Source: Cellvibrionaceae bacterium
GTDB taxonomy: Bacteria; Pseudomonadota; Gammaproteobacteria; Pseudomonadales; Cellvibrionaceae
Direction: 5' to 3'
DNA length: 10,085 nucleotides
Assembly: GCA_030597965.1 (NCBI GenBank)
Contig: JAUVQU010000077.1
Coordinates: forward strand, 1-10,085
The translations under genes were made by a program, and so were the position numbers. Below, piece after piece: positions 1 to 6,272 of the stretch; position 1 is the stretch's first letter; each line of letters starts with the position of its first letter. The notes under the pieces were generated by a model. It worked only from the letters and a program-made list of their open reading frames with translations. It was not told the DNA's origin and did not search any database.

Positions 1-402
1 CAATTTTTGAGCATAAGTAGAGGCCTCATCATAGGTATCACCGTGCAGCACCACTTTGGCACCACGGGCACGAACGGCATCCACTTTAATCGCCGGTGTC
101 GTGCGCGGCATAACGATGGTGGCTTTTACCCCCATGGTTTGGGCAGACAGCGCCAAACCTTGCGCGTGGTTCCCTGCGGATGCGGCTATCACACCTGCAT
201 CCAATTGCTCCTTAGAAAGCTGACGCAGCTTGTTATAGGCACCGCGAATCTTGAAAGAAAATACCGGCTGCAGGTCTTCTCGCTTAAGCAAAATATTATT
301 GCCCATGCGTGACGACAGAAATGGAACATGATCTAGGGGCGTCTCCACGGCGACATCGTAGATGCGCGCGTCCAGGATTCGCTTGATATAAGATGCTGGC
401 AT
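1..402 (-). CDS. ilvA: Threonine ammonia-lyase (threonine deaminase), N-terminal part; gene runs off the left edge
   Basis: PLP enzyme that deaminates L-threonine to 2-oxobutanoate, the first step of isoleucine synthesis, in the cytoplasm. Reading the minus strand from the ATG at 402 gives 134 codons with no stop to base 1. It begins MPASYIKRIL and carries the fold-type II PLP signature SFKIRGAYNK (residues 49-58; Schiff-base lysine K51) and the phosphate-binding loop SAGNHAQG (75-82). The context LLKREDLQPVFSFKIRGAYN is typical of biosynthetic IlvA. The catalytic C-terminal half and any regulatory ACT-like domain lie outside the window, so isoleucine feedback control cannot be judged. An AGAAGA tract about 10 bases upstream on the coding strand can serve as ribosome binding site. 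It is divergent from rpiA, a neighbourhood I recall from Pseudomonas and relatives. A catabolic threonine or serine dehydratase is the alternative, less likely from the start and motif context. Confidence 0.93.
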   Translation of the reverse strand, partial: MPASYIKRILDARIYDVAVETPLDHVPFLSSRMGNNILLKREDLQPVFSFKIRGAYNKLRQLSKEQLDAGVIAASAGNHAQGLALSAQTMGVKATIVMPRTTPAIKVDAVRARGAKVVLHGDTYDEASTYAQKL

Positions 403-530
403 GCCGGGTTATCTTCTTTTTGTTTGTAGTGAATAAGACGACATAGTAAACCATTCAAGGCAGCGCATACAGACGCTTTCTTCAGCACGTTTTCTTCAAC
501 AACAGCGCCCAATCACACGGCGTGTTGATA

Positions 531-536
531 TATAAT
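531..536 (+). promoter_or_regulatory. Probable rpiA promoter, -10 box
   Basis: A perfect TATAAT lies 38 bases before the rpiA ATG. No good -35 hexamer sits at the usual 16-18 bp spacing (the sequence there is near CCCAAT), so an activator may be needed or the true start may differ. An 11-bp palindrome, ACACG-G-CGTGT at 515-525, lies directly upstream in the spacer region and could be an operator. The call rests on the -10 match and on position in a divergent intergenic gap. Confidence 0.45.
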
Positions 537-574
537 CTTGCTCTGCTTTTACCTCTACCTACCAGGCCAGAAAC

Positions 575-1246
575 ATGACCCAAGATGAATTAAAAAAAGC
601 CGTTGCCCGTGCCGCCGTTGATTACATAAAACCCAAACTCGAAAGCGATAGCATTGTGGGCGTAGGTACAGGCTCAACCGCAAACTGTTTTATCGATTAT
701 CTGGCTGAAATCAAGGGCCATTTTGACGGGGCGGTCGCCAGTTCGGAAGCTTCCGCCGAGCGCCTGAAGAGTCACGGGATTCCCGTTTACGACCTCAACA
801 GTGTTGATCGCATGGAGGTGTATGTCGATGGCGCCGATGAGACAAATGCAGACTTGGAGTTGATTAAAGGCGGCGGTGCTGCGTTAACCCGTGAAAAGAT
901 CGTCGCCGCCGTCGCCGACGAGTTTATTTGTATTGCCGATGGCAGCAAGTGGGTAGAAACCCTGGGCGGATTCCCATTGCCTGTAGAGGTGATCCCAATG
1001 GCACGCTCACATGTGGGTCGCGAACTGGTCAAATTAGGTGCTGATCCAGTATACCGTCAGGGCTGTGTGACCGATAACGGCAACATCATCATCGATGTGC
1101 ACAATATGAAGATCACCAACCCTAAAGCGACCGAAACGGCCATCAACCAGATTGTTGGCGTTGTCACCAATGGTCTATTTGCCGAGCGCTCGGCGGATGT
1201 TCTTTTGATCGGCCGTGAAGATGGGGTTGAAACTATCACTAAGTAA
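575..1246 (+). CDS. rpiA: Ribose-5-phosphate isomerase A
   Basis: Interconverts ribose 5-phosphate and ribulose 5-phosphate in the non-oxidative pentose phosphate pathway; cytoplasmic. The 223-residue length is close to E. coli RpiA (219). Family motifs are intact: the phosphate-binding loop GVGTGSTANCFI (29-40), DGADE (85-89, aspartates equivalent to E. coli D81 and D84), KGGGAALTREK (98-108, with E107 at the place of general base E103) and IADGSK (120-125, K125 equivalent to K121). The start at 575 gives the usual N-terminus MTQDELKKAVARAAVDYI; the sequence before it, CCAGGCCAGAAAC, offers only a weak Shine-Dalgarno. It is monocistronic by layout: divergent from ilvA and convergent with the FAH-family gene. 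Nothing is broken or missing. Confidence 0.97.
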   Translation: MTQDELKKAVARAAVDYIKPKLESDSIVGVGTGSTANCFIDYLAEIKGHFDGAVASSEASAERLKSHGIPVYDLNSVDRMEVYVDGADETNADLELIKGGGAALTREKIVAAVADEFICIADGSKWVETLGGFPLPVEVIPMARSHVGRELVKLGADPVYRQGCVTDNGNIIIDVHNMKITNPKATETAINQIVGVVTNGLFAERSADVLLIGREDGVETITK

Positions 1247-1255
1247 TGACCATAA

Positions 1256-1403
1256 GGTCTTTATACGGAATATCGCCAGCAGGGCTGGCTCCTACAATTA
1301 TTCATCGCCTTCTGTAGGAGTTTGCCCAAAGTGAAGTTCTGCATACTAGAAGAGAAGGGTGCCTTCGGTCATGAAAGCAAAAATGGCTTTCGTATAAAGG
1401 ACT
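1256..1403. repeat. Intergenic inverted-repeat element between convergent rpiA and FAH genes
   Basis: The convergent gap is bounded by the exact 9-bp inverted repeat CTTTATACG (1259-1267) and CGTATAAAG (1391-1399); with a one-base bulge the similarity extends outward as GTC-TTTATACG against GTCCTTTATACG. Inside are a second pair, CTCCTACA (1289-1296) and TGTAGGAG (1313-1320), and a hairpin GAAAGC (1373-1378) / GCTTTC (1386-1391) with a 7-base loop. The TGTAGGAG palindrome resembles REP sequences of pseudomonads. Either hairpin could help end transcription, but neither is followed by a long T run in the needed direction. No open reading frame of interest lies here. Calling the whole unit one element is inference. 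Confidence 0.45.
1289..1320. terminator. Hairpin CTCCTACA/TGTAGGAG, possible bidirectional terminator or REP-like unit
   Basis: An 8-bp perfect stem with a 16-base loop, starting 43 bases after the rpiA stop. Only three T's follow on the plus strand, so a classical intrinsic terminator is not clear. The position between converging genes makes a bidirectional role plausible. Confidence 0.3.
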
Positions 1404-1406
1404 CAC

Positions 1407-2066
1407 TCAAGTAACCACCCGAGTATTTACAGAAATAAAACAGCCCAATTCGGCGGTGAGCTGATCACCCGAATCCAGTGGACCAACACCCGCAGGAGTC
1501 CCCGTCAGCACGATATCCCCCGGCATCAAAGTGAAGATCCCCGAGATATAACTCAGCAATTCTGCAACCGGCGTGAGCATGTCGCCACTATTTCCCTGCT
1601 GCTGCAGTTCACCGTTGCGGGTTAAACGCAGGTCTATATTTCCGAAATCCACACCCGCAGCCGACACAAAGCCAGAAAGAGGGCATCCACCATCAAACCC
1701 CTTCGCTTTTTCCCACGGCTGACCTTTAGCCTTAAGGTCATTTTGCAGGTCGCGCAGGGTTAGATCGAAACCCAAGCCTACACCGACCACAGCAGCCACC
1801 GCCTGTACTGTATCAGCCGATGTTAAAGGCACCCCAATCAACAACGCCATTTCCGTCTCGATATGGCACGAGCCACGATCAGCAGGGATAGTAAAAGGCT
1901 GCTCCATCGGTACTATTGCCGTCGCCGGCTTAATAAACAGCAATGGCTCGGTGGGGATTGGGTTGTTCAACTCCCGGGCGTGCTCAGCGTAATTGCGCCC
2001 GACACAAACCACCTTGCCGATCGGCAGGTCACTATTTGATCCATCTAACCTGTGTGCATAAACCAT
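1407..2066 (-). CDS. Fumarylacetoacetate hydrolase family protein (FAHD1/YcgM-like acylpyruvase or related)
   Basis: Member of the Mg-dependent FAH superfamily, which hydrolyses or decarboxylates 2-oxo acids such as acylpyruvates, oxaloacetate or aromatic ring-cleavage products. The 219 residues match the compact single-domain branch rather than the roughly 420-residue tyrosine-pathway enzyme. Visible motifs: CVGRNYAEHARE (21-32), HIETEMALLIG (68-78) with metal ligands E70 and E72, GFDLTLRDLQ (99-108) with the third ligand D101, KGFD (122-125) and GTPAGVGP (189-196). The start at 2066 follows an AAGGTTGAG ribosome-binding tract on the coding strand. It is divergent from serA across 84 bp and convergent with rpiA. 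No ring-cleavage or tyrosine-degradation genes are nearby, so the substrate is unknown; acylpyruvase or oxaloacetate tautomerase/decarboxylase housekeeping is the best inference. Confidence 0.9.
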   Translation of the reverse strand: MVYAHRLDGSNSDLPIGKVVCVGRNYAEHARELNNPIPTEPLLFIKPATAIVPMEQPFTIPADRGSCHIETEMALLIGVPLTSADTVQAVAAVVGVGLGFDLTLRDLQNDLKAKGQPWEKAKGFDGGCPLSGFVSAAGVDFGNIDLRLTRNGELQQQGNSGDMLTPVAELLSYISGIFTLMPGDIVLTGTPAGVGPLDSGDQLTAELGCFISVNTRVVT

Positions 2067-2093
2067 TACTCAACCTTATATGCTGCTTTTTTA

Positions 2094-2102
2094 TGCTAGA
2101 AT
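2094..2102 (+). promoter_or_regulatory. Probable serA promoter, extended -10
   Basis: TGCTAGAAT reads as an extended -10 element (TG-n-TAGAAT) 48 bases upstream of the serA ATG. The candidate -35 (near CTTATA, 2075-2080) is poor, which extended -10 promoters tolerate. The only competing use of this 84-bp gap is the promoter for the divergent FAH gene. Confidence 0.5.
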
Positions 2103-2150
2103 TCGCGCCCTAAGTGTATCCTAGCCACCACGATTATTTGAGAACCAATC

Positions 2151-3380
2151 ATGTCCAAGACGTCACTCGGAAAAGAGAAGATTCGTTTCTTACTATTGGA
2201 GGGTGTTCACCAGTCCGCTGTAGACACGCTGGCGACTGAAGGCTACACCAATGTGGAATACCTCAAGACCGCACTGCCGGAAGACGAACTGATTGAAAAA
2301 ATCAAAAATGCCCACTTTGTCGGCCTGCGCTCTCGCACCCAACTGACCCGTCGCGTCTTTGAAAACGCACCCAAGTTAATCGCCGTCGGCTGCTTCTGCA
2401 TCGGCACCAATCAAGTGGATCTTAAAGCAGCCCAGGAACACGGGGTCGCCGTGTTTAATGCGCCCTATTCCAACACCCGCTCGGTCGCCGAACTCGTTTT
2501 AGGTGAAGCTATATTATTGCTGCGTGGCATTCCAGAAAAGAACGCGGTTTGCCACCGTGGTGGCTGGCTCAAGTCAGCCGTTGGCTCCTTTGAAAGTCGC
2601 GGTAAAACACTGGGTATTATTGGCTACGGTTCTATTGGTTCACAGGTTTCTGTATTGGCCGAATCCCTAGGTATGAAAGTAGTCTTTTTCGATACGATCA
2701 GCAAACTACCACTGGGCAACGCCACTCAGATTCGCAACATGAACGAGCTGCTCGGAAAGGCTGACGTGGTGAGTTTGCACGTACCCGAAACAGCCGCAAC
2801 TCAAGACATGATGGGCGCCAAAGAGTTTGCCTCCATGAAAAAGGGCGCGATTTTCATCAATGCCGCCCGCGGTACCGTGGTCGATATCGACGCCTTGACT
2901 GCTGCCATGGAATCCAAACACATTGGCGGCTGTGCTGTGGATGTATTCCCCGTTGAACCCCGCGGTAACGAAGAGGAATTTGAAAGCCCGCTGCGCGCAT
3001 TCGACAACGCCATACTCACACCACACATTGGCGGATCTACTGTAGAAGCACAGGAAAACATCGGCTTAGAGGTCGCTGAAAAGTTAGCCAAATATTCCGA
3101 CAATGGTACAACCATTTCTTCGGTTAACTTCCCAGAAGTTGCCCTGCCAAGCCACCCGGGTGCACACCGCTTACTGCACGTACACAAGAATGTGCCCGGC
3201 ATACTCAGCGCGATCAACCAGGTATTTTCTGAAAACAACATCAACATTGCCTCCCAGTATTTACAGACCAACGCCAACGTAGGTTATGTGGTCGTCGATA
3301 TTGATTCTGAGTACAGCAAAATAGCGCTCAAACAACTGCGCAACATTGAAGGTACGGTTCGCTGTCGCGTGCTGTTTTAA
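2151..3380 (+). CDS. serA: D-3-phosphoglycerate dehydrogenase, E. coli type with C-terminal ACT domain
   Basis: Oxidises 3-phosphoglycerate to 3-phosphohydroxypyruvate with NAD, the first committed step of serine synthesis; cytoplasmic tetramer in E. coli. Its 409 residues compare with 410 in E. coli, and the catalytic residues keep the same numbers: R240 (INAARGTVVD), E269 (FPVEP) and H292 (LTPHIGGST). The NAD-binding Rossmann motif GIIGYGSIG is at 155-163. The C-terminal ACT domain (about 338-409) starts RLLHVHKNVPG; H345, N347 and N365 match the E. coli serine-binding residues H344, N346 and N364, so feedback inhibition by serine is expected. The start at 2151 has a modest TTGAGAA ribosome site nine bases upstream. 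mnmH begins 10 bp after the stop, suggesting a two-gene transcript. The short form without an intervening domain distinguishes it from long Bacillus or mycobacterial SerA. Confidence 0.97.
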   Translation: MSKTSLGKEKIRFLLLEGVHQSAVDTLATEGYTNVEYLKTALPEDELIEKIKNAHFVGLRSRTQLTRRVFENAPKLIAVGCFCIGTNQVDLKAAQEHGVAVFNAPYSNTRSVAELVLGEAILLLRGIPEKNAVCHRGGWLKSAVGSFESRGKTLGIIGYGSIGSQVSVLAESLGMKVVFFDTISKLPLGNATQIRNMNELLGKADVVSLHVPETAATQDMMGAKEFASMKKGAIFINAARGTVVDIDALTAAMESKHIGGCAVDVFPVEPRGNEEEFESPLRAFDNAILTPHIGGSTVEAQENIGLEVAEKLAKYSDNGTTISSVNFPEVALPSHPGAHRLLHVHKNVPGILSAINQVFSENNINIASQYLQTNANVGYVVVDIDSEYSKIALKQLRNIEGTVRCRVLF

Positions 3381-3390
3381 TAATTTAATT

Positions 3391-4512
3391 ATGTCCAGCC
3401 GAAACAACACCAATAACTACCGCGAGCTTTTCTTAAACGACATCCCGTTGATGGATGTTCGTGCGCCGGTAGAATTTGAGAAGGGCTCTTTTCCTCTGGC
3501 CACTAACATCCCCCTGCTCGACGATGAGCAACGTCATGCCATTGGCGCACGCTATAAAGATCAAGGGCAGGACGCCGCCATTGACCTCGGCTGGAAACTG
3601 GCCACCCCAGAAGTACAGGCACAACGTATCGAAACGTGGAAGATTCATATTGCCCAACACCCCGAAGGCTACCTCTACTGCTTCCGCGGTGGTCTGCGCT
3701 CCAACCTCAGCAAACAGCTAATTGCCGATGCGGGTATCGACTATCCACTGGTTGAAGGTGGTTATAAAGCCATGCGTCGTTTTTTAATCGACGAGCTGGA
3801 TAAGAACAGTGTCGAACTGCGCAACCCTAAAACACCGCTGGTGTTAATTTCAGGCCGTACCGGCAGCGGTAAAACACTGGCCATATACCGCCTATCGCGC
3901 AGTATTGATCTGGAGGGATTGGCTCGCCATCGAGGCTCGGCTTTCGGCCGACAAATTACGCCTCAACCCATGCAAATTGATTTTGAAAACGCGCTCAGTA
4001 TTGAGCTACTAAAACTGCGTCATCAGCACCCCAATCGGCCAGTTTTCACCGAAGACGAAGGACGCATGATTGGCTCCGTGGCCATGCCACTCGAATTTAA
4101 AGAAACAATGCAGCAATCTCCATTAGCCGTATTAGAAACGCCTACAGAAGAGCGTATTGATATTGCGCTAGCCGATTACGTCACCGAAGCCAGGCCGCAA
4201 TACCTGCAAGCGTTCGGCGATGAACTGGGGATGGAAAAATTCCGCGAACAAATCCTGGGCAACCTCAACCGTATTCGCAAACGCCTGGGCGGTGACCGCC
4301 ATCAACAACTGGTGGATTGTTTTACCGACGCCCTCAACGAATTCGAACGCAGTGATAACGCCGACGGCTTCCGTCCCGGCATAAAAATATTACTCACCGA
4401 TTACTACGACCCAATGTACGACTACCAGCACGACCAGCACGACGGCCGTGAAATTTTCCGCGGCGAAAAAGACGCCCTGGTCGAATGGGCCGAGAGCTAC
4501 AAGGCCAAATGA
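3391..4512 (+). CDS. mnmH: tRNA 2-selenouridine synthase (rhodanese plus P-loop protein; SelU/YbbB)
   Basis: Converts 2-thiouridine at wobble position 34 of tRNAs for Lys, Glu and Gln to 2-selenouridine through a geranylated intermediate, using selenophosphate from SelD; cytoplasmic. The 373 residues compare with 364 in E. coli. An N-terminal rhodanese domain (about 10-135) opens with IPLMDVRAPVEFEKG and has the active-site loop EGYLYCFRGGLRSN, whose C97 has the E. coli number. A P-loop GRTGSGKT (155-162) follows, then GLARHRGSAFGRQ (176-188), QIDFEN (195-200) and EDEGRMIGS (221-229), all typical of the family. I chose ATG 3391; a TTG at 3346 in the same frame lies inside serA and would add residues with no homology. 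No Shine-Dalgarno precedes the ATG (TAATTTAATT), so translation may be coupled to serA. Together with selD downstream it shows that the organism uses selenium in tRNA. Confidence 0.96.
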   Translation: MSSRNNTNNYRELFLNDIPLMDVRAPVEFEKGSFPLATNIPLLDDEQRHAIGARYKDQGQDAAIDLGWKLATPEVQAQRIETWKIHIAQHPEGYLYCFRGGLRSNLSKQLIADAGIDYPLVEGGYKAMRRFLIDELDKNSVELRNPKTPLVLISGRTGSGKTLAIYRLSRSIDLEGLARHRGSAFGRQITPQPMQIDFENALSIELLKLRHQHPNRPVFTEDEGRMIGSVAMPLEFKETMQQSPLAVLETPTEERIDIALADYVTEARPQYLQAFGDELGMEKFREQILGNLNRIRKRLGGDRHQQLVDCFTDALNEFERSDNADGFRPGIKILLTDYYDPMYDYQHDQHDGREIFRGEKDALVEWAESYKAK

Positions 4513-4518
4513 ATTTGA

Positions 4519-4552
4519 CCATGTAGGTCGGGATTCATCCCGTCCTACATGG
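4519..4552. repeat. REP-like palindrome; likely also the transcription end of serA-mnmH
   Basis: A 34-base hairpin: CCATGTAGG (4519-4527) pairs with CCTACATGG (4544-4552) and CGGGAT (4529-4534) with ATCCCG (4537-4542), interrupted by one T-T mismatch, with a two-base loop. The core GTAGGTCGGGATTCATCCCG is the type of REP/BIME palindrome I recall as scattered between genes in many gammaproteobacteria and moved by RAYT (IS200-like TnpA) transposases. It begins 7 bases after the mnmH stop. No U-tract follows, so any terminator role would rest on the very stable stem. Confidence 0.75.
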
Positions 4553-4605
4553 AGCAAACTTCTAAAGAGGATCAACTTAAAAATTTACAACTAACTACAG
4601 AAACT

Positions 4606-4726
4606 GGCATTTTTTCGTGAGAGTGAGAAAGCGCCGCGCACAGAACCGGAATGTATATTAATACATGAGGAATCGAGCACGGAGCTGACGAAGCTATCGC
4701 GAAAAAAGGACGTTTCCTCACCAAAA
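4606..4726. repeat. Symmetric intergenic tract upstream of the transporter operon; candidate dispersed repeat or structured leader
   Basis: No gene is visible here. The tract is framed by the inverted repeat TTTTTTCG (4610-4617) and CGAAAAAA (4700-4707), and just inside and outside these by GTGAGAAAG (4623-4631) against GTTTCCTCAC (4712-4721), which is close to its reverse complement. At the centre is the 16-bp palindrome ATGTATATTAATACAT (4651-4666). The composition and phrases (GAACCGGAATGTA, TACATGAGGAATCGAGCACGG) look like a dispersed repeat of marine gammaproteobacteria rather than ordinary promoter DNA, but that is an impression without a search. A weak promoter (TTTACA at 4584-4589; CATTTT, 18 bp on) could start a leader containing the whole tract. 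Confidence 0.4.
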
Positions 4727-4731
4727 AGGAG
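4727..4731 (+). promoter_or_regulatory. Ribosome binding site fixing a GTG start
   Basis: AGGAG lies six bases before the GTG at 4738. It is the best Shine-Dalgarno in the window and supports the GTG start of the binding-protein gene, since the reading frame then opens directly into a signal peptide. Confidence 0.8.
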
Positions 4732-4737
4732 AATACC

Positions 4738-5601
4738 GTGCGGTTATTGACTGTTTATACAGCGCTGCTCGTCTCACTTAGTCTCTCCCTGCATACGCAG
4801 GCGGAGACTTTTACATTTACAGCGATACCAGACCAAGATGAATCACGCCTGCAGGAACGCTTTGGCAAGGTGGCAGACTACCTGCAAGAGCAACTGAACG
4901 TCGAGGTAAAATACATCCCGGTTAAAAGTTATGCAGCCGCGGTCACCGCCTTCCGCAACAACCAAGTACAGCTGGCCTGGTTCGGAGGCTTATCGGGTGT
5001 GCAGGCACGCGAACTCACCGAGGGCAGTGAAGCCATTGCCCAAGGCTATGAAGATCAATTCTTTACCTCTTACTTTATTGCTCACAGCAGCACGGGGCTC
5101 AGTAAGCCAGGCGCCTTTCCCTCCGAGATAAGGGGCAAAACCTTCACCTTTGGCTCTAAGGGCTCCACCTCAGGACGCTTAATGCCGGAGTTTTATATCC
5201 GTGAGTACTTAGGGCAGGCACCAGAAGATGCGTTTAAACGTGTAGGGTTCTCAGGCGATCACAGCCGTACCATCGCGCTGGTGCAGTCAGGTGTGTTTGA
5301 AGTGGGCGCTGTTAACTACAAAGTCTGGGAAAAAGAATTAGCCAGCGGCACCATTGATCTCAACGAAGTCAGTGTGATTTGGTCAACCCCCCAATACCCC
5401 GACTACCAGTGGACCATTCGCGGCGATGTCGATACACGCTGGGGGGAGGGCTTTAAAAATAAAGTCCAGCAGGCCTTGATCAATATTACAGACCCGGACC
5501 TTTTGGCTGCCTTTCCGCGCCAATCTTTTGTGGCAACGACCAACGACGACTACGCACCCATCAAAAGTACCGCTATTGCTATAGGTCTAATTGATGAGTG
5601 A
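4738..5601 (+). CDS. Periplasmic substrate-binding protein, PhnD-like family; predicted selenium-oxyanion (selenate-type) importer
   Basis: Captures the ligand in the periplasm for the ABC importer encoded by the next two genes. The 287-residue precursor has a Sec signal peptide (R2, then hydrophobic 3-19, cleavage expected after TQA-22) and no lipobox cysteine, so it should be soluble. The mature part is a type II periplasmic-binding fold of the PhnD/phosphite clan: YIPVKSYAAAVTAFRNNQVQLAWFGG (first half, 59-84), the oxyanion-loop-like FTFGSKGSTSGRLMPEFYI (136-154), then DHSRTIALVQSGVFEVGAVNYKVWE (174-198). The clan binds phosphonate, phosphite or phosphate. Here the ligand is inferred to be a selenium compound because the operon continues into selD and follows mnmH; I recall a curated family named putative selenate ABC transporter periplasmic binding protein. 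No C-P lyase, phn or ptx genes are visible. It overlaps the ATPase gene by 8 bases. Confidence 0.85.
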   Translation: MRLLTVYTALLVSLSLSLHTQAETFTFTAIPDQDESRLQERFGKVADYLQEQLNVEVKYIPVKSYAAAVTAFRNNQVQLAWFGGLSGVQARELTEGSEAIAQGYEDQFFTSYFIAHSSTGLSKPGAFPSEIRGKTFTFGSKGSTSGRLMPEFYIREYLGQAPEDAFKRVGFSGDHSRTIALVQSGVFEVGAVNYKVWEKELASGTIDLNEVSVIWSTPQYPDYQWTIRGDVDTRWGEGFKNKVQQALINITDPDLLAAFPRQSFVATTNDDYAPIKSTAIAIGLIDE

Positions 5602-6253
5602 TCCTTTATTTGAACTTAACAACCAAGACCTGCATTACGAAGGTCGACGTATATTAAGCGGGCTCTCGCTCAGCATTAATACTGGCGAGCGCGTTGCGCT
5701 GGTTGGGCAATCCGGAGCGGGAAAGTCCACGCTGCTCAAACATCTGCGCTCGTTAGCTGCTGACCGCGTCGCCTGGTGCCCTCAGCACCACGGCTTAGTG
5801 CCTATGCTGAGCGGCTATCACAATATTTTTATGGGCGGTTTAGATCGACACAGCCTTTTCTATAACGTGATGAACTTGATCCGACCTTTTGCAGAGCCCA
5901 AGCAAGAAATTCAGCAATTAGCCGACCGACTAGAATTGGGTGATTTATTGTTTAACTCGGTTGACCGGTTATCTGGCGGTCAGCAGCAACGTGTCGCTAT
6001 CGGCCGAGCTATCTACCAGCAACGCCGTACATTCCTGGGGGATGAACCGGTATCCGCACTGGATGACTTTCAAGCGGAAAAAATGCTGAGCATGATAGCT
6101 AACCGTCATGATTCCTTAGTTATCGCCATGCACGATACCGGGCAGGCGTTAAAGCTCTGCAATCGTATTATTGGCCTTAAGCAGGGACGCGTAGCGTTTG
6201 ATCTGAGTGCAGACCAAGTACAACCCGAGCAATTGGCAGCGCTTTATCAATGA
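5594..6253 (+). CDS. ABC transporter ATP-binding subunit, PhnC-like; predicted selenium importer
   Basis: Hydrolyses ATP at the inner face of the membrane to drive the fused permease downstream. The 219 residues hold a complete nucleotide-binding domain: Walker A GQSGAGKST (38-46, K44), Q-loop Q64 in WCPQHHGLV, signature LSGGQQQR (126-133), Walker B RTFLGDEP (145-152; D150, E151), D-loop ALDD (155-158) and switch H180 in IAMHDTG. It is shorter than many PhnC proteins (about 250-260). The ATG at 5594 overlaps the end of the binding-protein gene by 8 bases, a sign of translational coupling; a TTG one codon earlier is possible. With the fused permease, a homodimer of this ATPase would complete a standard importer. 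Assigning selenium rather than phosphonate comes from context only. Confidence 0.9.
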   Translation: MSDPLFELNNQDLHYEGRRILSGLSLSINTGERVALVGQSGAGKSTLLKHLRSLAADRVAWCPQHHGLVPMLSGYHNIFMGGLDRHSLFYNVMNLIRPFAEPKQEIQQLADRLELGDLLFNSVDRLSGGQQQRVAIGRAIYQQRRTFLGDEPVSALDDFQAEKMLSMIANRHDSLVIAMHDTGQALKLCNRIIGLKQGRVAFDLSADQVQPEQLAALYQ

Positions 6254-6272
6254 ATGTCCTGGATAAGCAACC

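Noticed and set aside
7..312. Plus-strand open frame of 101 codons at the left edge
   Set aside because: It is antisense to ilvA, whose minus-strand translation carries clear PLP-enzyme motifs; the plus-strand product shows no recognisable pattern.
2801..3277. Minus-strand open frame of 158 codons inside serA
   Set aside because: Shadow of serA; the sense frame matches the E. coli enzyme down to catalytic residue numbers.
3346..3390. TTG-initiated N-terminal extension of mnmH into serA
   Set aside because: The extra 15 residues come from another frame of the serA 3' end, and the family N-terminus begins at the ATG at 3391.
6254..6272. ATG at 6254 as permease start
   Set aside because: It is in a different reading frame, and a TAA at 6264-6266 closes the permease frame upstream of the GTG at 6273.
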